A DNA stretch of 64,000 nt from UBA9300 sp964577305 (GCA_964577305.1 CAZNYS010000010.1:1-64000), one strand, 5' to 3'. Positions 26,468 through 36,759 are shown, counted from the first letter of the stretch. The notes: a model not told the origin generated them from the letters alone. Translations and numbers: made by a program.

Positions 26468-27071
26468 CCTCTCTCTCCTTCCTGAATTCATCCTGTCTGC
26501 GCGATATTATCCAGTCTGATTTATCACTTCCATCTTTCTCTGTCGAGATATCACCACCAATTTGTTCAGAATTAATCAGAGCAAAATGCACGGCTCTTAT
26601 TGTATTTGCCAATGTTTGACCCCAGTACAGTCTGAAGCTCTCCTTGCATTCCCACAGTGCATCATTCATCAGTTCAACTGTACCCACCCGGTAAATCATA
26701 AGGAAGTTCTTAATATCCTGATAAATATCAGCCAGGTTTTCAGCCAGGTCACCATACAAAAGTTCCTCTGTAGATGCCTCATCATGGTTAACATCAACAT
26801 AGTCATTTGCAGCTCCAAATTTAATGGTGAGTGTGTCTTTGATTAGCTGCCAGTCTTCCTCCCTCACAAATTTTTCAATTACCTCATCAAGTTTTGACTC
26901 AATCGCCGGGAGATACAATGCCTTCATATACATAAGGGGCAATAATTTCTGCAGAACCAGTAACAGCTTTTTTCCATCAACCGAAGAAGCTTCCTCCAAG
27001 AAGTGGCAATATTCATTGGCTACAGCTGTAAATTCTATTACTTCTTTAGAATAAACTACATTCTCATCCAT
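26457..27071 (-). CDS. DUF5063 domain protein
   Basis: 204-residue acidic helical protein matching the DUF5063 family, typical of Bacteroidota. The N-terminal part (EFTAVANEYCHFLEEA, KLLPLMYMKALYLP) and the central LLYGDLAENLADIYQDIKNF stretch are characteristic. No catalytic residues are evident; function unknown. It is upstream of the exonuclease (11-nt overlap) and 70 nt after recQ, so it belongs to the recQ-tex block. A role in nucleic-acid metabolism follows from position only. Confidence 0.85.
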   Translation of the reverse strand: MDENVVYSKEVIEFTAVANEYCHFLEEASSVDGKKLLLVLQKLLPLMYMKALYLPAIESKLDEVIEKFVREEDWQLIKDTLTIKFGAANDYVDVNHDEASTEELLYGDLAENLADIYQDIKNFLMIYRVGTVELMNDALWECKESFRLYWGQTLANTIRAVHFALINSEQIGGDISTEKDGSDKSDWIISRRQDEFRKEREDDF

Positions 27072-27141
27072 GGGAGATAATTTAGGACAAAATTATCCAA
27101 ATAAATTATATTAACGAAAAATGCAGTGAAAGAGAGGATAT

Positions 27142-29055
27142 TCAGCTATTCCAGATAAGGTTTTCGCTATCATCCTTTAATATTTTATCATGGTCAAGCA
27201 GCCATCGTATCACTTTAACAGTTTTTTCTTCATCCGTATCTATGTTTGCCACCATCTGGCCTGCTGTCATAGGCTCTTTTTCCAGGACATTCTTTATTTT
27301 ATCGAGTATCTGGTCAAACTCATATTTACTAAGGTCCAGCTCATTACGGCTCATACAGACATCACACATCCCGCACCTTACCGACTCCTGTCCAAAATAA
27401 TCGAGAAGCATACTGGCACGGCATTTCGTTTGAGAGCTGACATATTTGATCATTTCATCAAGCCTGCCCAGGTACTTATCCATCACATCTTTATGGTTCT
27501 CCGGGGAGATATAGAGTGATTTCCTGTCGAGGCGTTCTTCGGTGAATATTATGAGTGCTGTTTTTTTCCCGGGTATAAAGTTTATTATATCACGGCTGCT
27601 GAGGTTTACCAGGAATTTATAAATTATATCACGCGACAGCCCGGATTTTTTTGATAGTATATCTTCATTTATGGGCACATATTCTGTGAACATGCCTGTA
27701 TAGCTCCGCAGAAGAAGTTTTATAAAACCGTCCATGGAGGCATTTGCTACCTGGAATTTATAGAGGTCATCGCGGCTGACCTTGAAATACACTCTTGAAG
27801 GATTATTCAGTTCCTCTGTCAGTTCGAGATATTTTTCCCTTTCAAGAAATTTAAGACTGTTATATGCCTGGGTAACTGATAGTCTGTATTTTGAAACGAA
27901 CTCGGCAAGACTAAAATCATACACTACATTTTTACCACTTCCAACGGGTATCTGGAGAAAATTACACAGCAGCTCATATATATTTTTAATATAATCTACC
28001 GGGGGGAATTTTGCACTAACTCTTTCCTTAACCCTGCTAATATCACTTTCATAGTATATCTGCACAGCCCAGGCTTTCCTGCCATCCCTGCCTGCCCTTC
28101 CGCTTTCCTGGAAATATGATTCAATTGAATCTGGTATGTCCCAGTGTATTACAAATCGCACTTCAGCTTTGTCAATGCCCATTCCGAATGCATTTGTAGC
28201 AACTATTATCCTTGGTTTTCCCGATGCCCATGCATTCTGTTTTCTTTCTCTCTGTTCCCTGTTTAAACCGGCATGATAATAATCGGCTGCAATATTATTG
28301 GAAACCAGAAATTGTGCAATTTCCTTTGTCTTCTTCCTGCTCCTGACATAGATAATACCTGATCCCTTAACTTTTTGTAATGTATCAAGTACATATTTCT
28401 CTTTATCTTCAACCTTACGTACCAAGTATACCAAGTTCTTTCTTTCGAACCCGGATTTTAATACGTTTCGCTTCCTGAACTCAAGCTTATCCATTATATC
28501 ATCAACCACCTTTGAGGTAGCTGTAGCTGTAAGGGCAAGCATCGGGACATCTTTGCCCACAAGTTTACGTATACCGGCTATATTAAGATAGGAAGGTCTG
28601 AAGTCATAGCCCCACTGTGATATACAGTGAGCCTCGTCTACTGCTACAAGTGTCACGTTCATTGCTCCCACCCTTTTTTCAAAAACCAGTGATCTTATTC
28701 TTTCAGGTGAAATATACAGGAACTTATAATCGCCATAAATGCAGTTATCGAATGCTATATCTATTTCTTCTCTTGTCATACCTGAATGTATGGCCATTGC
28801 CCTTATATCCATTTGCCTGAGCTTATCCACCTGGTCTTTCATCAGTGCAATCAGGGGCGTAATAACTATACACAGCCCCTCTGAAGCCAGGGCTGGTATC
28901 TGGAAGGTAAGTGACTTGCCCCCTCCTGTCGGCATCAGCCCCAGTGTATCATTACCATCACTTACGGATTTCAGTATTTCCTCCTGCAAAGGCCTGAAGG
29001 AAGTATATCCCCAGTAACGGGTCAGTATTTTTCTGTATTCGTCCAAGCGGTTCAT
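27142..29055 (-). CDS. recQ: RecQ-family ATP-dependent DNA helicase
   Basis: 637 residues. SF2 helicase core with Walker A TGGGKS, DEAH box (VDEAHCISQWGYDFR), motif III LTATATSKV, and motif VI QESGRAGRDG. A winged-helix RQC region and a C-terminal cysteine cluster (CRASMLLDYFGQ, then CGMCDVC) give the RecQ zinc-binding unit. A short C-terminal tail follows with no obvious HRDC. It unwinds DNA 3'-5' in recombination repair. It is divergent from guaB; a TATTTTTG box on the minus strand (29094-29101) lies 39 bp upstream of its start. The length is slightly above E. coli RecQ because of the C-terminal tail. Confidence 0.93.
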   Translation of the reverse strand: MNRLDEYRKILTRYWGYTSFRPLQEEILKSVSDGNDTLGLMPTGGGKSLTFQIPALASEGLCIVITPLIALMKDQVDKLRQMDIRAMAIHSGMTREEIDIAFDNCIYGDYKFLYISPERIRSLVFEKRVGAMNVTLVAVDEAHCISQWGYDFRPSYLNIAGIRKLVGKDVPMLALTATATSKVVDDIMDKLEFRKRNVLKSGFERKNLVYLVRKVEDKEKYVLDTLQKVKGSGIIYVRSRKKTKEIAQFLVSNNIAADYYHAGLNREQRERKQNAWASGKPRIIVATNAFGMGIDKAEVRFVIHWDIPDSIESYFQESGRAGRDGRKAWAVQIYYESDISRVKERVSAKFPPVDYIKNIYELLCNFLQIPVGSGKNVVYDFSLAEFVSKYRLSVTQAYNSLKFLEREKYLELTEELNNPSRVYFKVSRDDLYKFQVANASMDGFIKLLLRSYTGMFTEYVPINEDILSKKSGLSRDIIYKFLVNLSSRDIINFIPGKKTALIIFTEERLDRKSLYISPENHKDVMDKYLGRLDEMIKYVSSQTKCRASMLLDYFGQESVRCGMCDVCMSRNELDLSKYEFDQILDKIKNVLEKEPMTAGQMVANIDTDEEKTVKVIRWLLDHDKILKDDSENLIWNS

Positions 29056-29093
29056 AAAGAGGATGGCGGTGAGTAAAATTTATGCTTTATTTA

Positions 29094-29101
29094 CAAAAAT
29101 A
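29094..29101 (-). promoter_or_regulatory. Candidate -7 box for recQ
   Basis: On the minus strand this reads TATTTTTG, an exact TAnnTTTG match, about 39 nt before the recQ ATG. The expected -33 TTTG is not obvious at the right spacing, so support is partial. The recQ-guaB gap is only 153 bp, so both promoters must lie close together. Confidence 0.35.
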
Positions 29102-29208
29102 ATAACTGTAATTCAATTTTTTAGCCATCTTAAAAAATAAAAGACAGCTATTTAAGCAATCATCTATTTTTTGTATCTTGCGCCATCAAAATCAAATACC
29201 GGTTGCTT

Positions 29209-30675
29209 ATGTCTTTTCTTGATGATAAAGTGGTTCTGGAGGGTATAACATTTGATGATGTACTGCTTATCCCATCCTATTCAAGAGTCCTTCCCAGGCA
29301 GGTAAATATAAGTTCAAAATTTACCAGGAAAATTAGCCTGAATACTCCTATAGTATCAGCGGCCATGGACACTGTTACCGAAGCCGAGCTTGCCATTGCG
29401 ATAGCCCGCGAAGGAGGTATTGGGGTAATACATAAGAATATGTCTATAGATAAACAGGCTATGCAGGTCAGGAGAGTCAAGCGGGCCGAGAATGTGATGA
29501 TACTTGAACCCGTCAGCATAGGTATTGACGCAACGGTATCAGAAGCAATCGACCTGATGAAAGAGTATAAAATTGGTGGTATACCTGTTATTAAAGATGA
29601 TAATGTACTGGTAGGAATAGTCACCAACAGGGATCTCAGGTTTGAAAACCAGATGACAAAAAAGATATCCGAGATAATGACCAAGGATCTTATTACCACA
29701 GACCAGGAAACAGACCTTGATACGGCTGCACACATTCTCCAGAAGCATAAGATTGAAAAACTGCCGATTGTAAATAAAAAAAATCAGCTGGTGGGTCTAA
29801 TTACCTACAAGGATATTACCAAGACTAAGGACAGGCCATCATCATGTAAAGATAATAAGGGAAGGCTCAGGGTAGCGGCTGCAATAGGGATTGCACCCGA
29901 CACCCTGGCAAGGGCTGAAGCCCTTATTAAAGCCGGTGTTGATGCATTATCAATAGATACAGCACATGCCCATACAGAAAATGTTGTGCAAATACTGAGG
30001 GATATAAAAAAAAATTTCCCTGACACAGAAGTTATAGCAGGAAATATTGGTACTGCGGAAGCAGCAAAAATGATGGCTGATGAAGGAGCTGACGGGGTTA
30101 AGGTAGGTATTGGCCCTGGATCGATATGCACAACAAGAATAGTCGCAGGTGTGGGTATTCCACAGCTGTCGGCCATTTACGATGTTTCAAAGGCCCTGGA
30201 GGGATCGGGCATACCAATAATAGCAGACGGTGGCATAAGATATTCAGGGGATATAGTTAAAGCGATTGCCGCCGGGGCTGATTCAATAATGGCCGGTTCA
30301 CTGTTTGCAGGTGTTGAAGAATCACCAGGTGAAACAATAATTTATAACGGCCGCAAATTTAAATCGTATCGCGGCATGGGCTCAATAGAGGCAATGCAGC
30401 TGGGGTCAAATGACAGGTATTTCCAGGATATTGAAGATGACATAAATAAACTTGTGCCTGAAGGAATAGCAGCAAGAGTTCCATATAAGGGCACACTGTC
30501 TGAGGTTGTTTACCAGATGCTTGGCGGATTAAGGGCCGGGATGGGTTATTGTGGTGCCGAGGATATTGCCGCACTTAAGAAAGCACGCTTTGTTCAAATT
30601 ACTCACTCCGGCATCATTGAGAGTCACCCTCACGATGTAACAATAACAAGGGAAGCACCTAACTACAGCAGGTAA
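29209..30675 (+). CDS. guaB: IMP dehydrogenase
   Basis: 488 residues. The TIM-barrel is split by two CBS domains (about residues 95-205, with VSEAIDLMKEYKIGGIPVI). The catalytic loop GPGSICTTRI holds the nucleophilic Cys, and the flap includes YRGMGS and the SNDRYFQ region. It oxidises IMP to XMP with NAD+ in guanine nucleotide synthesis. ATG 29209 is chosen; the TTG two codons earlier is unlikely. TATCTTGCG at about 29173, one base short of the usual TATCTTTGCG -7 box, may be its promoter. The PPIase gene starts 24 bp downstream, so they probably share transcription. Confidence 0.97.
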   Translation: MSFLDDKVVLEGITFDDVLLIPSYSRVLPRQVNISSKFTRKISLNTPIVSAAMDTVTEAELAIAIAREGGIGVIHKNMSIDKQAMQVRRVKRAENVMILEPVSIGIDATVSEAIDLMKEYKIGGIPVIKDDNVLVGIVTNRDLRFENQMTKKISEIMTKDLITTDQETDLDTAAHILQKHKIEKLPIVNKKNQLVGLITYKDITKTKDRPSSCKDNKGRLRVAAAIGIAPDTLARAEALIKAGVDALSIDTAHAHTENVVQILRDIKKNFPDTEVIAGNIGTAEAAKMMADEGADGVKVGIGPGSICTTRIVAGVGIPQLSAIYDVSKALEGSGIPIIADGGIRYSGDIVKAIAAGADSIMAGSLFAGVEESPGETIIYNGRKFKSYRGMGSIEAMQLGSNDRYFQDIEDDINKLVPEGIAARVPYKGTLSEVVYQMLGGLRAGMGYCGAEDIAALKKARFVQITHSGIIESHPHDVTITREAPNYSR

Positions 30676-30699
30676 GATCCTGAAATCAAAAGTGTTATT

Positions 30700-32667
30700 A
30701 TGAAAATCAGGAAGCCTATAACTTATGCGATTGTTTTATTACTTACACTTAACTTAAATGCCCAGATAAATGATGCCCTGTTGAAGGTAAACGACAGGGA
30801 AGTGAGTGCCGATGAGTTTAAATGGCTCTACCTTAAGAATAACAGCGGTGATCAGTACACTGATATAGAAAAGTACCTCGATTTATATACCAGGCTACGG
30901 TTAAAAGTTGAAGCAGCCGAAGAAGCTGGTATCCAAAGAAGGGCTTCATTTAAATCCGAGTTAGCCGGTTACAGGAAACAACTGGCAAAGAATTACCTCA
31001 CAGACCAGGATGTAAAAGACAGGCTGCTGGACAGGGCATATGAAAGATATAAAACAGAAATACATGCCCTGCATATACTCATTAAGTGCCCGGCAGATGC
31101 ATCACCCAAAGATACACTCAGGGCATATAACAGAGCAATGGGCATAAGACAGAGAATCAGGCTTGGCGAGCCTTTCGAATCTGTCGCCAAAGGAGCAAGT
31201 GATGATCCCACGGTTAATATTAATGGTGGCAATCTTGGATATTTTACCGTTTTCCAGACACCCCTGGCATTCGAAAATACAGTTTACGAGATGGAGCCCG
31301 GTGAGCTCTCAAGGCCTGTAAGAACAGCTGACGGATTTCATATAATAAAAGTCCAGGATAAAAGGCAGAACCAGGGAAGAATCAAGGTGGCGCATATTAT
31401 GAAGGCTACACCTCCCGGAAGCACTGAAGCAGTAAGAGCCAGGGCAAAACATGAGATAGACAGCCTGTACCGCTTGCTTGAGAACGGTGCTGATTTCAGT
31501 ATGCTGGCAAAGAATAATTCAGATGATATGATGTCGTCCCAGAATGGTGGTGAACTGCCATGGTTCGGGAGTGGTGAAATGATACATGAATTCAGTGTAG
31601 CAGCTTTCAGGCTGTTAAGAGATAATGATTTTACAAAGCCCGTAAAGACGGTATACGGCTGGCATATAATAAAGAGGCTTGACAAGGAGCCTTTCCCAAA
31701 ATACGAAGAAGCAAAGAAATACCTGGAAAGCAGGCTCTCACAATCATACCTGCTGTCATTAAGCAGAAAATCATTTGCTGAAAAACTCAAGAAAGAGTAC
31801 AATTACGAGCTGAACAACAATGCACTGGAATGGTTTTGCTCAATTGCTGATTCAGCTTTCAGATATGGCGAAAACTATATAATAGCCGGAACTGTACCAG
31901 GTGATATATTATACTCATTTGCCTCTGAAAAATGTTCGATGCCCGATTTTGCCACTTACATCAAACAGAATGGTAACCAGGCACCTGGATATAATTCTGA
32001 AATATTTATCAATACCCTGCTTGATCAAAAAGTTTATAATCATCTCATTGATTATGAAAATTCAATTCTTGAAGAAAAATACCCTGAATTTCGCTACCTT
32101 TTGAATGAATTTTATGACGGTATACTGCTCTTTGAAATATCAGACAGCCTTATATGGCAAAGGTCTGAAAATGACAGCACCGGCCTGAAGCAGTACTATA
32201 ATACAAGGAAGGATGAATTCATAGAAAAAGCGGAAGCCAGGGCCAGGATATATGAGATCGCCGAAGATGCCGGAAAAAGTAGAACAAGAAAGATATTGAG
32301 GGCCATAAGAAGACACCATGACAGTGAGGATTACTACCGTGAGGCTATGGATGTAGCAATCTCAGGAAAAGATACACTTGTAAAAATAACAGAAGGAACA
32401 TGGCAAAAAGGTGAAAATACACTTCTCGATAATGTGAAATGGAACAGGGGACTGAATCAGCAACAGAAAAATAATGGTATAATACTTGTTGACATACTCG
32501 GGATTAAAAAGGAAAGATATAAAGATATTGAAGATGTTAAAGGCAGAATAATACCCGGTTACCAGAAATACCTTGAAGAAAAATGGCTCAGGGATTTAAG
32601 AGAGAAATACGAAGTATCTGTCAATATGGAATTAATGGAAAAACTTAAATCGGAAACAGGAAAATGA
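30700..32667 (+). CDS. PpiC-type periplasmic peptidyl-prolyl isomerase (two domains)
   Basis: 655 residues with a Sec signal (hydrophobic about 6-20, NLNAQ). Two parvulin (rotamase) domains are visible: about 125-225 (IHALHILIKCPADAS, GNLGYF, GFHIIKVQD) and about 230-335 (IKVAHIMKATPPGS, GELPWF, GWHIIKRLD). The C-terminal ~300 residues are helical and chaperone-like, as in large Bacteroidota SurA/PpiD relatives. It likely folds outer-membrane or secreted proteins in the periplasm. Its stop overlaps the next start by 4 nt (ATGA). Confidence 0.9.
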   Translation: MKIRKPITYAIVLLLTLNLNAQINDALLKVNDREVSADEFKWLYLKNNSGDQYTDIEKYLDLYTRLRLKVEAAEEAGIQRRASFKSELAGYRKQLAKNYLTDQDVKDRLLDRAYERYKTEIHALHILIKCPADASPKDTLRAYNRAMGIRQRIRLGEPFESVAKGASDDPTVNINGGNLGYFTVFQTPLAFENTVYEMEPGELSRPVRTADGFHIIKVQDKRQNQGRIKVAHIMKATPPGSTEAVRARAKHEIDSLYRLLENGADFSMLAKNNSDDMMSSQNGGELPWFGSGEMIHEFSVAAFRLLRDNDFTKPVKTVYGWHIIKRLDKEPFPKYEEAKKYLESRLSQSYLLSLSRKSFAEKLKKEYNYELNNNALEWFCSIADSAFRYGENYIIAGTVPGDILYSFASEKCSMPDFATYIKQNGNQAPGYNSEIFINTLLDQKVYNHLIDYENSILEEKYPEFRYLLNEFYDGILLFEISDSLIWQRSENDSTGLKQYYNTRKDEFIEKAEARARIYEIAEDAGKSRTRKILRAIRRHHDSEDYYREAMDVAISGKDTLVKITEGTWQKGENTLLDNVKWNRGLNQQQKNNGIILVDILGIKKERYKDIEDVKGRIIPGYQKYLEEKWLRDLREKYEVSVNMELMEKLKSETGK

Positions 32668-33515
32668 GAAAAATTATTGCGGTCAGCAGCATTTTGCTTT
32701 TTATATATGCATGCACTAACTATAACAGCGATGCCAATCGTTTGGCTGTGGCACAGGTAGGGGACAAATACCTGTTTGCAGACCAGATACCTGTTAAAAC
32801 AAATAACGGGCTCAACAGGGAAGACAGTATAAGTATTTCACGCAATTATATCGACAGATGGATAAGAAATGAACTGATCCTGAGAAAGGCTGAAGAAAAC
32901 CTTTCAGAGGAATATCAAACAGAAATCAACAGCAAGCTGGAAGAAACCAGGGCAAACCTGATGATATACCACTATGAACAGCAGATGATGCTTCAGAAAA
33001 TGGATACATTGGTAACAGAACAGCAGATAATGGATTATTATGATAATCACTTACAGAATTTCACTCTGCAGAGTAATATCCTGAAAGTATTATTTCTCAA
33101 ACTGCCAGTTGAGGCTCCGAATATTGACAGAGCCAGGGCATGGTACAGATCAGATAAACAAAGTGATATTCAGAGCCTTGAAAGTTATGCATACCAGTTT
33201 GCCGAAAAATTTGATGATTTTGGAGAAAACTGGATCAACATGAATTTCCTGTTAAGGGAATTACCTGCCAATATTGATAACGAATCATATTTCCTGAGAC
33301 ACAACCAGTATTATGAGACCAGTGATTCAGAGTTTCAGTATTTTGTGAATATCCGGGATTTCAGGCTTAAGGAATCACTAGCACCAATTGAATATGTAAG
33401 AAATGACATCAAGACCATAATATTGAACAACAGAAAGATAGATTTTCTCCAGGAGCTTGAAAACGGCATATATAATGAAGGAATAAAGGGTAACAGCTTC
33501 CGTGTTTTCAAGTAG
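32664..33515 (+). CDS. SurA-N-like lipoprotein chaperone, no PPIase domain
   Basis: 283 residues with a lipoprotein leader (FIYACT, Cys at about 17). The body is helical: an RWIRNELILRKAEENL segment like the SurA N-terminal chaperone domain, then QQIMDYYDNHLQNF (typical of the linker before a parvulin domain). No parvulin core motifs (GFHII etc.) follow, so it is probably a chaperone-only member. Its ATGA overlap with the upstream PPIase and the position just before surA imply one envelope-folding operon. Confidence 0.8.
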   Translation: MRKIIAVSSILLFIYACTNYNSDANRLAVAQVGDKYLFADQIPVKTNNGLNREDSISISRNYIDRWIRNELILRKAEENLSEEYQTEINSKLEETRANLMIYHYEQQMMLQKMDTLVTEQQIMDYYDNHLQNFTLQSNILKVLFLKLPVEAPNIDRARAWYRSDKQSDIQSLESYAYQFAEKFDDFGENWINMNFLLRELPANIDNESYFLRHNQYYETSDSEFQYFVNIRDFRLKESLAPIEYVRNDIKTIILNNRKIDFLQELENGIYNEGIKGNSFRVFK

Positions 33516-33590
33516 CCTGAAATTGAAATATTATTAAGTTTGAAATAAAATATTAATACAGTAGTTATTTAAGAAAGAAGAATAATAGAG

Positions 33591-34940
33591 ATGAAAATAC
33601 TCAATCGAATAATTATCAGCCTTTTCACATTCGTATTATTTACTTTTACGGCATCTTCGCAATATCTTATTGATGAGGTGTCTGCCATTGTTGGAGATGA
33701 GACAGTTTTTTTATCTGATGTTGAGAACATGGTTCTCCAGCAGGTAACTATGGGTGATCGCCGGTCGGTTGAGAGAATAAGGTGCGAGGTTTTTGAAGAC
33801 CTGTTGGTTCAGTTACTGTTTCTTGATCAGGCAAGGATAGACAGCATAGATATTTCCAGTGACGACATTAACAGGATGCTTGATGAAAGACTCAATGATT
33901 TTATATTGCGTGCCGGCTCGGAAGAAAACCTGGAGCAATACTTCAAAAAGAGCATGGTTGAAATAAGAAGAGATCTGAGGCCAATGATGGAAAATCAACA
34001 ACTGGCTGCACAGGTTCAGAATAATCTTGCCATGGATATAACCATAACGCCAGAAGAAGTAAAAAGATTCTACGAGTCTGTTCCTGCCGACAGTTTACCA
34101 CTTATGCCTGCCCGTGTCGAGATCAGTATAATCCAGATTGATCCTCCCGGACTGGAAGAGAGTAAACTGGAGACAAGACAACAATTGCTTAACCTTCGCA
34201 GGAGGATCATTGAAGGTGAAAGCTTCAGAGCCCTTGCAGTGTTATACTCTGAGGATGAACAATCTGCAGCCAACGGGGGCGAAATAGGATTCCAGGTAAG
34301 GGGTAACTTCGACAAGGCATATGCTGATGAAGCATTCAGTCTTAAAAAGAACCAGGTATCAAAGGTTATTGAATCAGAATATGGTTTTCATATTATTGAA
34401 CTCATAGAGAGAAGAGGAGATATGGTAAATACCAGGCATATTCTTATTAAGCCAAAAATAATGCCTGAACAGGCAATAGAAGCTAAAAACAGGCTTGACA
34501 GTATAGCGGATCTTATTCGTTCCGACTCGCTAAGTTTCAGGAATGCCGCTTTCATGTTCTCAAACCACCGGGATAGCAGGATGAACGGAGGGGTATATGT
34601 TACACTTGACACCAGGGAAAGCCTTATCGAGATTGACAGGTTACCACAGGAAATGTATATGATTGTCAGGGACATGAATATCAACGAGATATCAGAGGGA
34701 TTCCAGATGAAAGATGAGATGGGTAATGCTGTTTTCAGGATAATAAAGCTGAATAAGCAAACTGAACCGCATGTTGTCAACCTTAAAAACGACTATAAAT
34801 ATCTGCAGGAGCTTGCCCTTTCAAATAAACGTGCCGGCATATACCAGGACTGGGTACAGAAAAAAATGGAAATGACCTATATACGAATCAGTGACAGGTT
34901 CAAAACATGTAAATTCAGGAACGAGGGATGGCTCAAGTGA
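33591..34940 (+). CDS. surA: SurA-type periplasmic chaperone/PPIase
   Basis: 449 residues with a Sec signal (FTASSQ). The SurA N domain (about 25-165) begins YLIDEVSAIVGDETVFLSDVE, and two parvulin domains follow (about 175-275 with GGEIGFQ and GFHIIEL, and about 285-390 with TRHILIKPK). It escorts outer-membrane proteins through the periplasm. It starts 75 nt after the lipoprotein, with an exact TAAGTTTG box at 33535-33542 that could give an internal promoter, though no good -33 was found. It overlaps the OstA-like gene by 13 nt. Confidence 0.92.
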   Translation: MKILNRIIISLFTFVLFTFTASSQYLIDEVSAIVGDETVFLSDVENMVLQQVTMGDRRSVERIRCEVFEDLLVQLLFLDQARIDSIDISSDDINRMLDERLNDFILRAGSEENLEQYFKKSMVEIRRDLRPMMENQQLAAQVQNNLAMDITITPEEVKRFYESVPADSLPLMPARVEISIIQIDPPGLEESKLETRQQLLNLRRRIIEGESFRALAVLYSEDEQSAANGGEIGFQVRGNFDKAYADEAFSLKKNQVSKVIESEYGFHIIELIERRGDMVNTRHILIKPKIMPEQAIEAKNRLDSIADLIRSDSLSFRNAAFMFSNHRDSRMNGGVYVTLDTRESLIEIDRLPQEMYMIVRDMNINEISEGFQMKDEMGNAVFRIIKLNKQTEPHVVNLKNDYKYLQELALSNKRAGIYQDWVQKKMEMTYIRISDRFKTCKFRNEGWLK

Positions 34941-36451
34941 AAGTGATAAGGATTATCAGGCTTATCGCTCTTTTTATTTTACCTTTCAGTATATTGAGCG
35001 CTCAGGAAACTGAACGCGAGGGTAAAAAGAAAATAGAAATCTTACATACCGATCTGATGGCCAACCGCGGAGATATGCGGCAACTGCTGGGAGATGTAAG
35101 ATTCAGACATAAGGAAACATATATGACATGCGACAGCGCACATTTCTATCCCGGTAGTAATCTTGTTGAAGCATACAGCAAAGTCCATATTTTTAAGGGA
35201 GATACTCTACACCTTTACGGGGAATATTTACTATATGACTCTGAAGCCGAGTTTGCCTTTGTAACTGATTCCGTATTACTTATTGATAATGAAACAAGAC
35301 TTTACACCAATCATATTGAATATGATATGGTTAAAGAGACAGCAACATATACAACAGGTGGCAGGATCATTAATGAAGATAATGTACTGACAAGTAAGAC
35401 AGGAATATACCATACAGTTGAAGAGGTGTTTAATTTCAAGGACAGCGTAAAGCTGGTCAATCCTGATTACACCATGTATTCAGACACACTGCAGTATAAT
35501 ACAATCAGTGAGGTTGCATATTTCCTGGGCCCGTCTGAAATAATTGGAGACAGTATCTACGCGAGGTGCAAAAGGGGATGGTACGATACAAAGAATGAGG
35601 TGAGCCTTTTGCTGGATGATGCTTTTATTGATAATGAGGTCCAGATTGTTACCGGTGATTCACTATATTATGAAAATGATAACGGTTATGGTACTGCACA
35701 CCACAATGTAACGATAAGGGATAAGGAACAGGATATAATTGTCAAGGGTAATGAATCATGGTATTACCAGGAGCCCGAACGGTTTATGATAACTGACAGC
35801 GCACAGTTCATACAGGTAAACGGGGATGATTACCTGTACCTGCATGCCGATACTCTCACGTCAATTACTATTACTGATTCAATAATGAATTACCGCCTTG
35901 TAAGAGCTTACTACGGATGCAGAATATATAGTGAAGACATACAGGCTAAATGTGATTCACTGTCTTATTCATTCCGTGATTCGGTTATCCGTCTTTATTA
36001 TAGTCCTGTTTTATGGTCTGAAGCTAACCAGCTGTTTGCTGACTCCATGGCTTTGATAACAAAGAACAAGGAAATGCATAAAATGGAATTATATAATAAT
36101 TCATTCGTCATAGAGGAAGTGGATTCAACAAGGTTTAATCAGCTTAAAGGCAGAAACCTATTCGGGTATTTCAGGGATAATAAGCTATACAAAATAGAGA
36201 TAAGGGGTAACTCGGAGAAGATATATTATGCTATTGAAGAAGATGAGCTTATAGGTGTGGATCAGTCGACATGTGTAAACATGGACATATATATTGAAGA
36301 TGGTAAGATAAGCGAAATTTACCTGATGGATAATCCTGAAGGAACCCTCGACCCTCCATTATATAAAATGCCTTCGCTAATGCGGCTTGAGAATTTTTCC
36401 TGGTACGAGGCCATAAGGCCAAAAGACAGATATGATATCTTCAGAAAATAA
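34928..36451 (+). CDS. OstA/LptA-like envelope protein
   Basis: 507 residues with a signal peptide (LIALFILPFSILSAQ). The body is repeated beta-strand sequence of the OstA/LptA type: VEAYSKVHIFKGDTLHLYGEYL, TRLYTNHIEYD, TATYTTGGRI, each with the Y-x-x-x-x-x-A/T pattern that builds the LPS-transport beta-jellyroll. It lacks the C-terminal LptD barrel, so it resembles an extended LptA in Bacteroidota. It probably bridges LPS across the periplasm. It is the last gene of the guaB-PpiC-SurA operon and overlaps surA by 13 nt; the following gene is convergent. Confidence 0.85.
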   Translation: MAQVKVIRIIRLIALFILPFSILSAQETEREGKKKIEILHTDLMANRGDMRQLLGDVRFRHKETYMTCDSAHFYPGSNLVEAYSKVHIFKGDTLHLYGEYLLYDSEAEFAFVTDSVLLIDNETRLYTNHIEYDMVKETATYTTGGRIINEDNVLTSKTGIYHTVEEVFNFKDSVKLVNPDYTMYSDTLQYNTISEVAYFLGPSEIIGDSIYARCKRGWYDTKNEVSLLLDDAFIDNEVQIVTGDSLYYENDNGYGTAHHNVTIRDKEQDIIVKGNESWYYQEPERFMITDSAQFIQVNGDDYLYLHADTLTSITITDSIMNYRLVRAYYGCRIYSEDIQAKCDSLSYSFRDSVIRLYYSPVLWSEANQLFADSMALITKNKEMHKMELYNNSFVIEEVDSTRFNQLKGRNLFGYFRDNKLYKIEIRGNSEKIYYAIEEDELIGVDQSTCVNMDIYIEDGKISEIYLMDNPEGTLDPPLYKMPSLMRLENFSWYEAIRPKDRYDIFRK

Positions 36452-36456
36452 AGGAA

Positions 36457-36678
36457 TTAATACTCATCCTCATTGAAAAAGAAGTCATCTTTGCTGGGAT
36501 AGTCAGGCCAAATATCTTCAATACTTTCGTATATATCCCCCTCATCTTCTATTTCCTGGAGGTTCTCGATAACTTCCATGGGAGCCCCTGACCTGATGGC
36601 ATAATCAATAAGTTCATCCTTGGTTGCGGGCCATGGAGCATCTTCGAGTTTTGATGCTAATTCAAGAGTCCAGTACAT
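36457..36678 (-). CDS. DUF2795 protein
   Basis: 73-residue acidic cytosolic protein of the DUF2795 family. The core WTLELASKLEDAPWPATKDEL (first part, WPATKDELIDYA) matches the family's helix-loop-helix pattern, and the tail is very acidic (KDDFFFNEDEY). Such proteins are common in Bacteroidota with no established function. It ends 5 bp from the OstA-like stop on the opposite strand. Upstream is the pduO-type gene, 81 bp away. Confidence 0.85.
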   Translation of the reverse strand: MYWTLELASKLEDAPWPATKDELIDYAIRSGAPMEVIENLQEIEDEGDIYESIEDIWPDYPSKDDFFFNEDEY

Positions 36679-36759
36679 TATTCCCTACTAATATTTGGAT
36701 TTGGGTCTGCAAATAAATAGTAAATTATTTAATAAAACAACAGTAAATTCCACTTTTTT

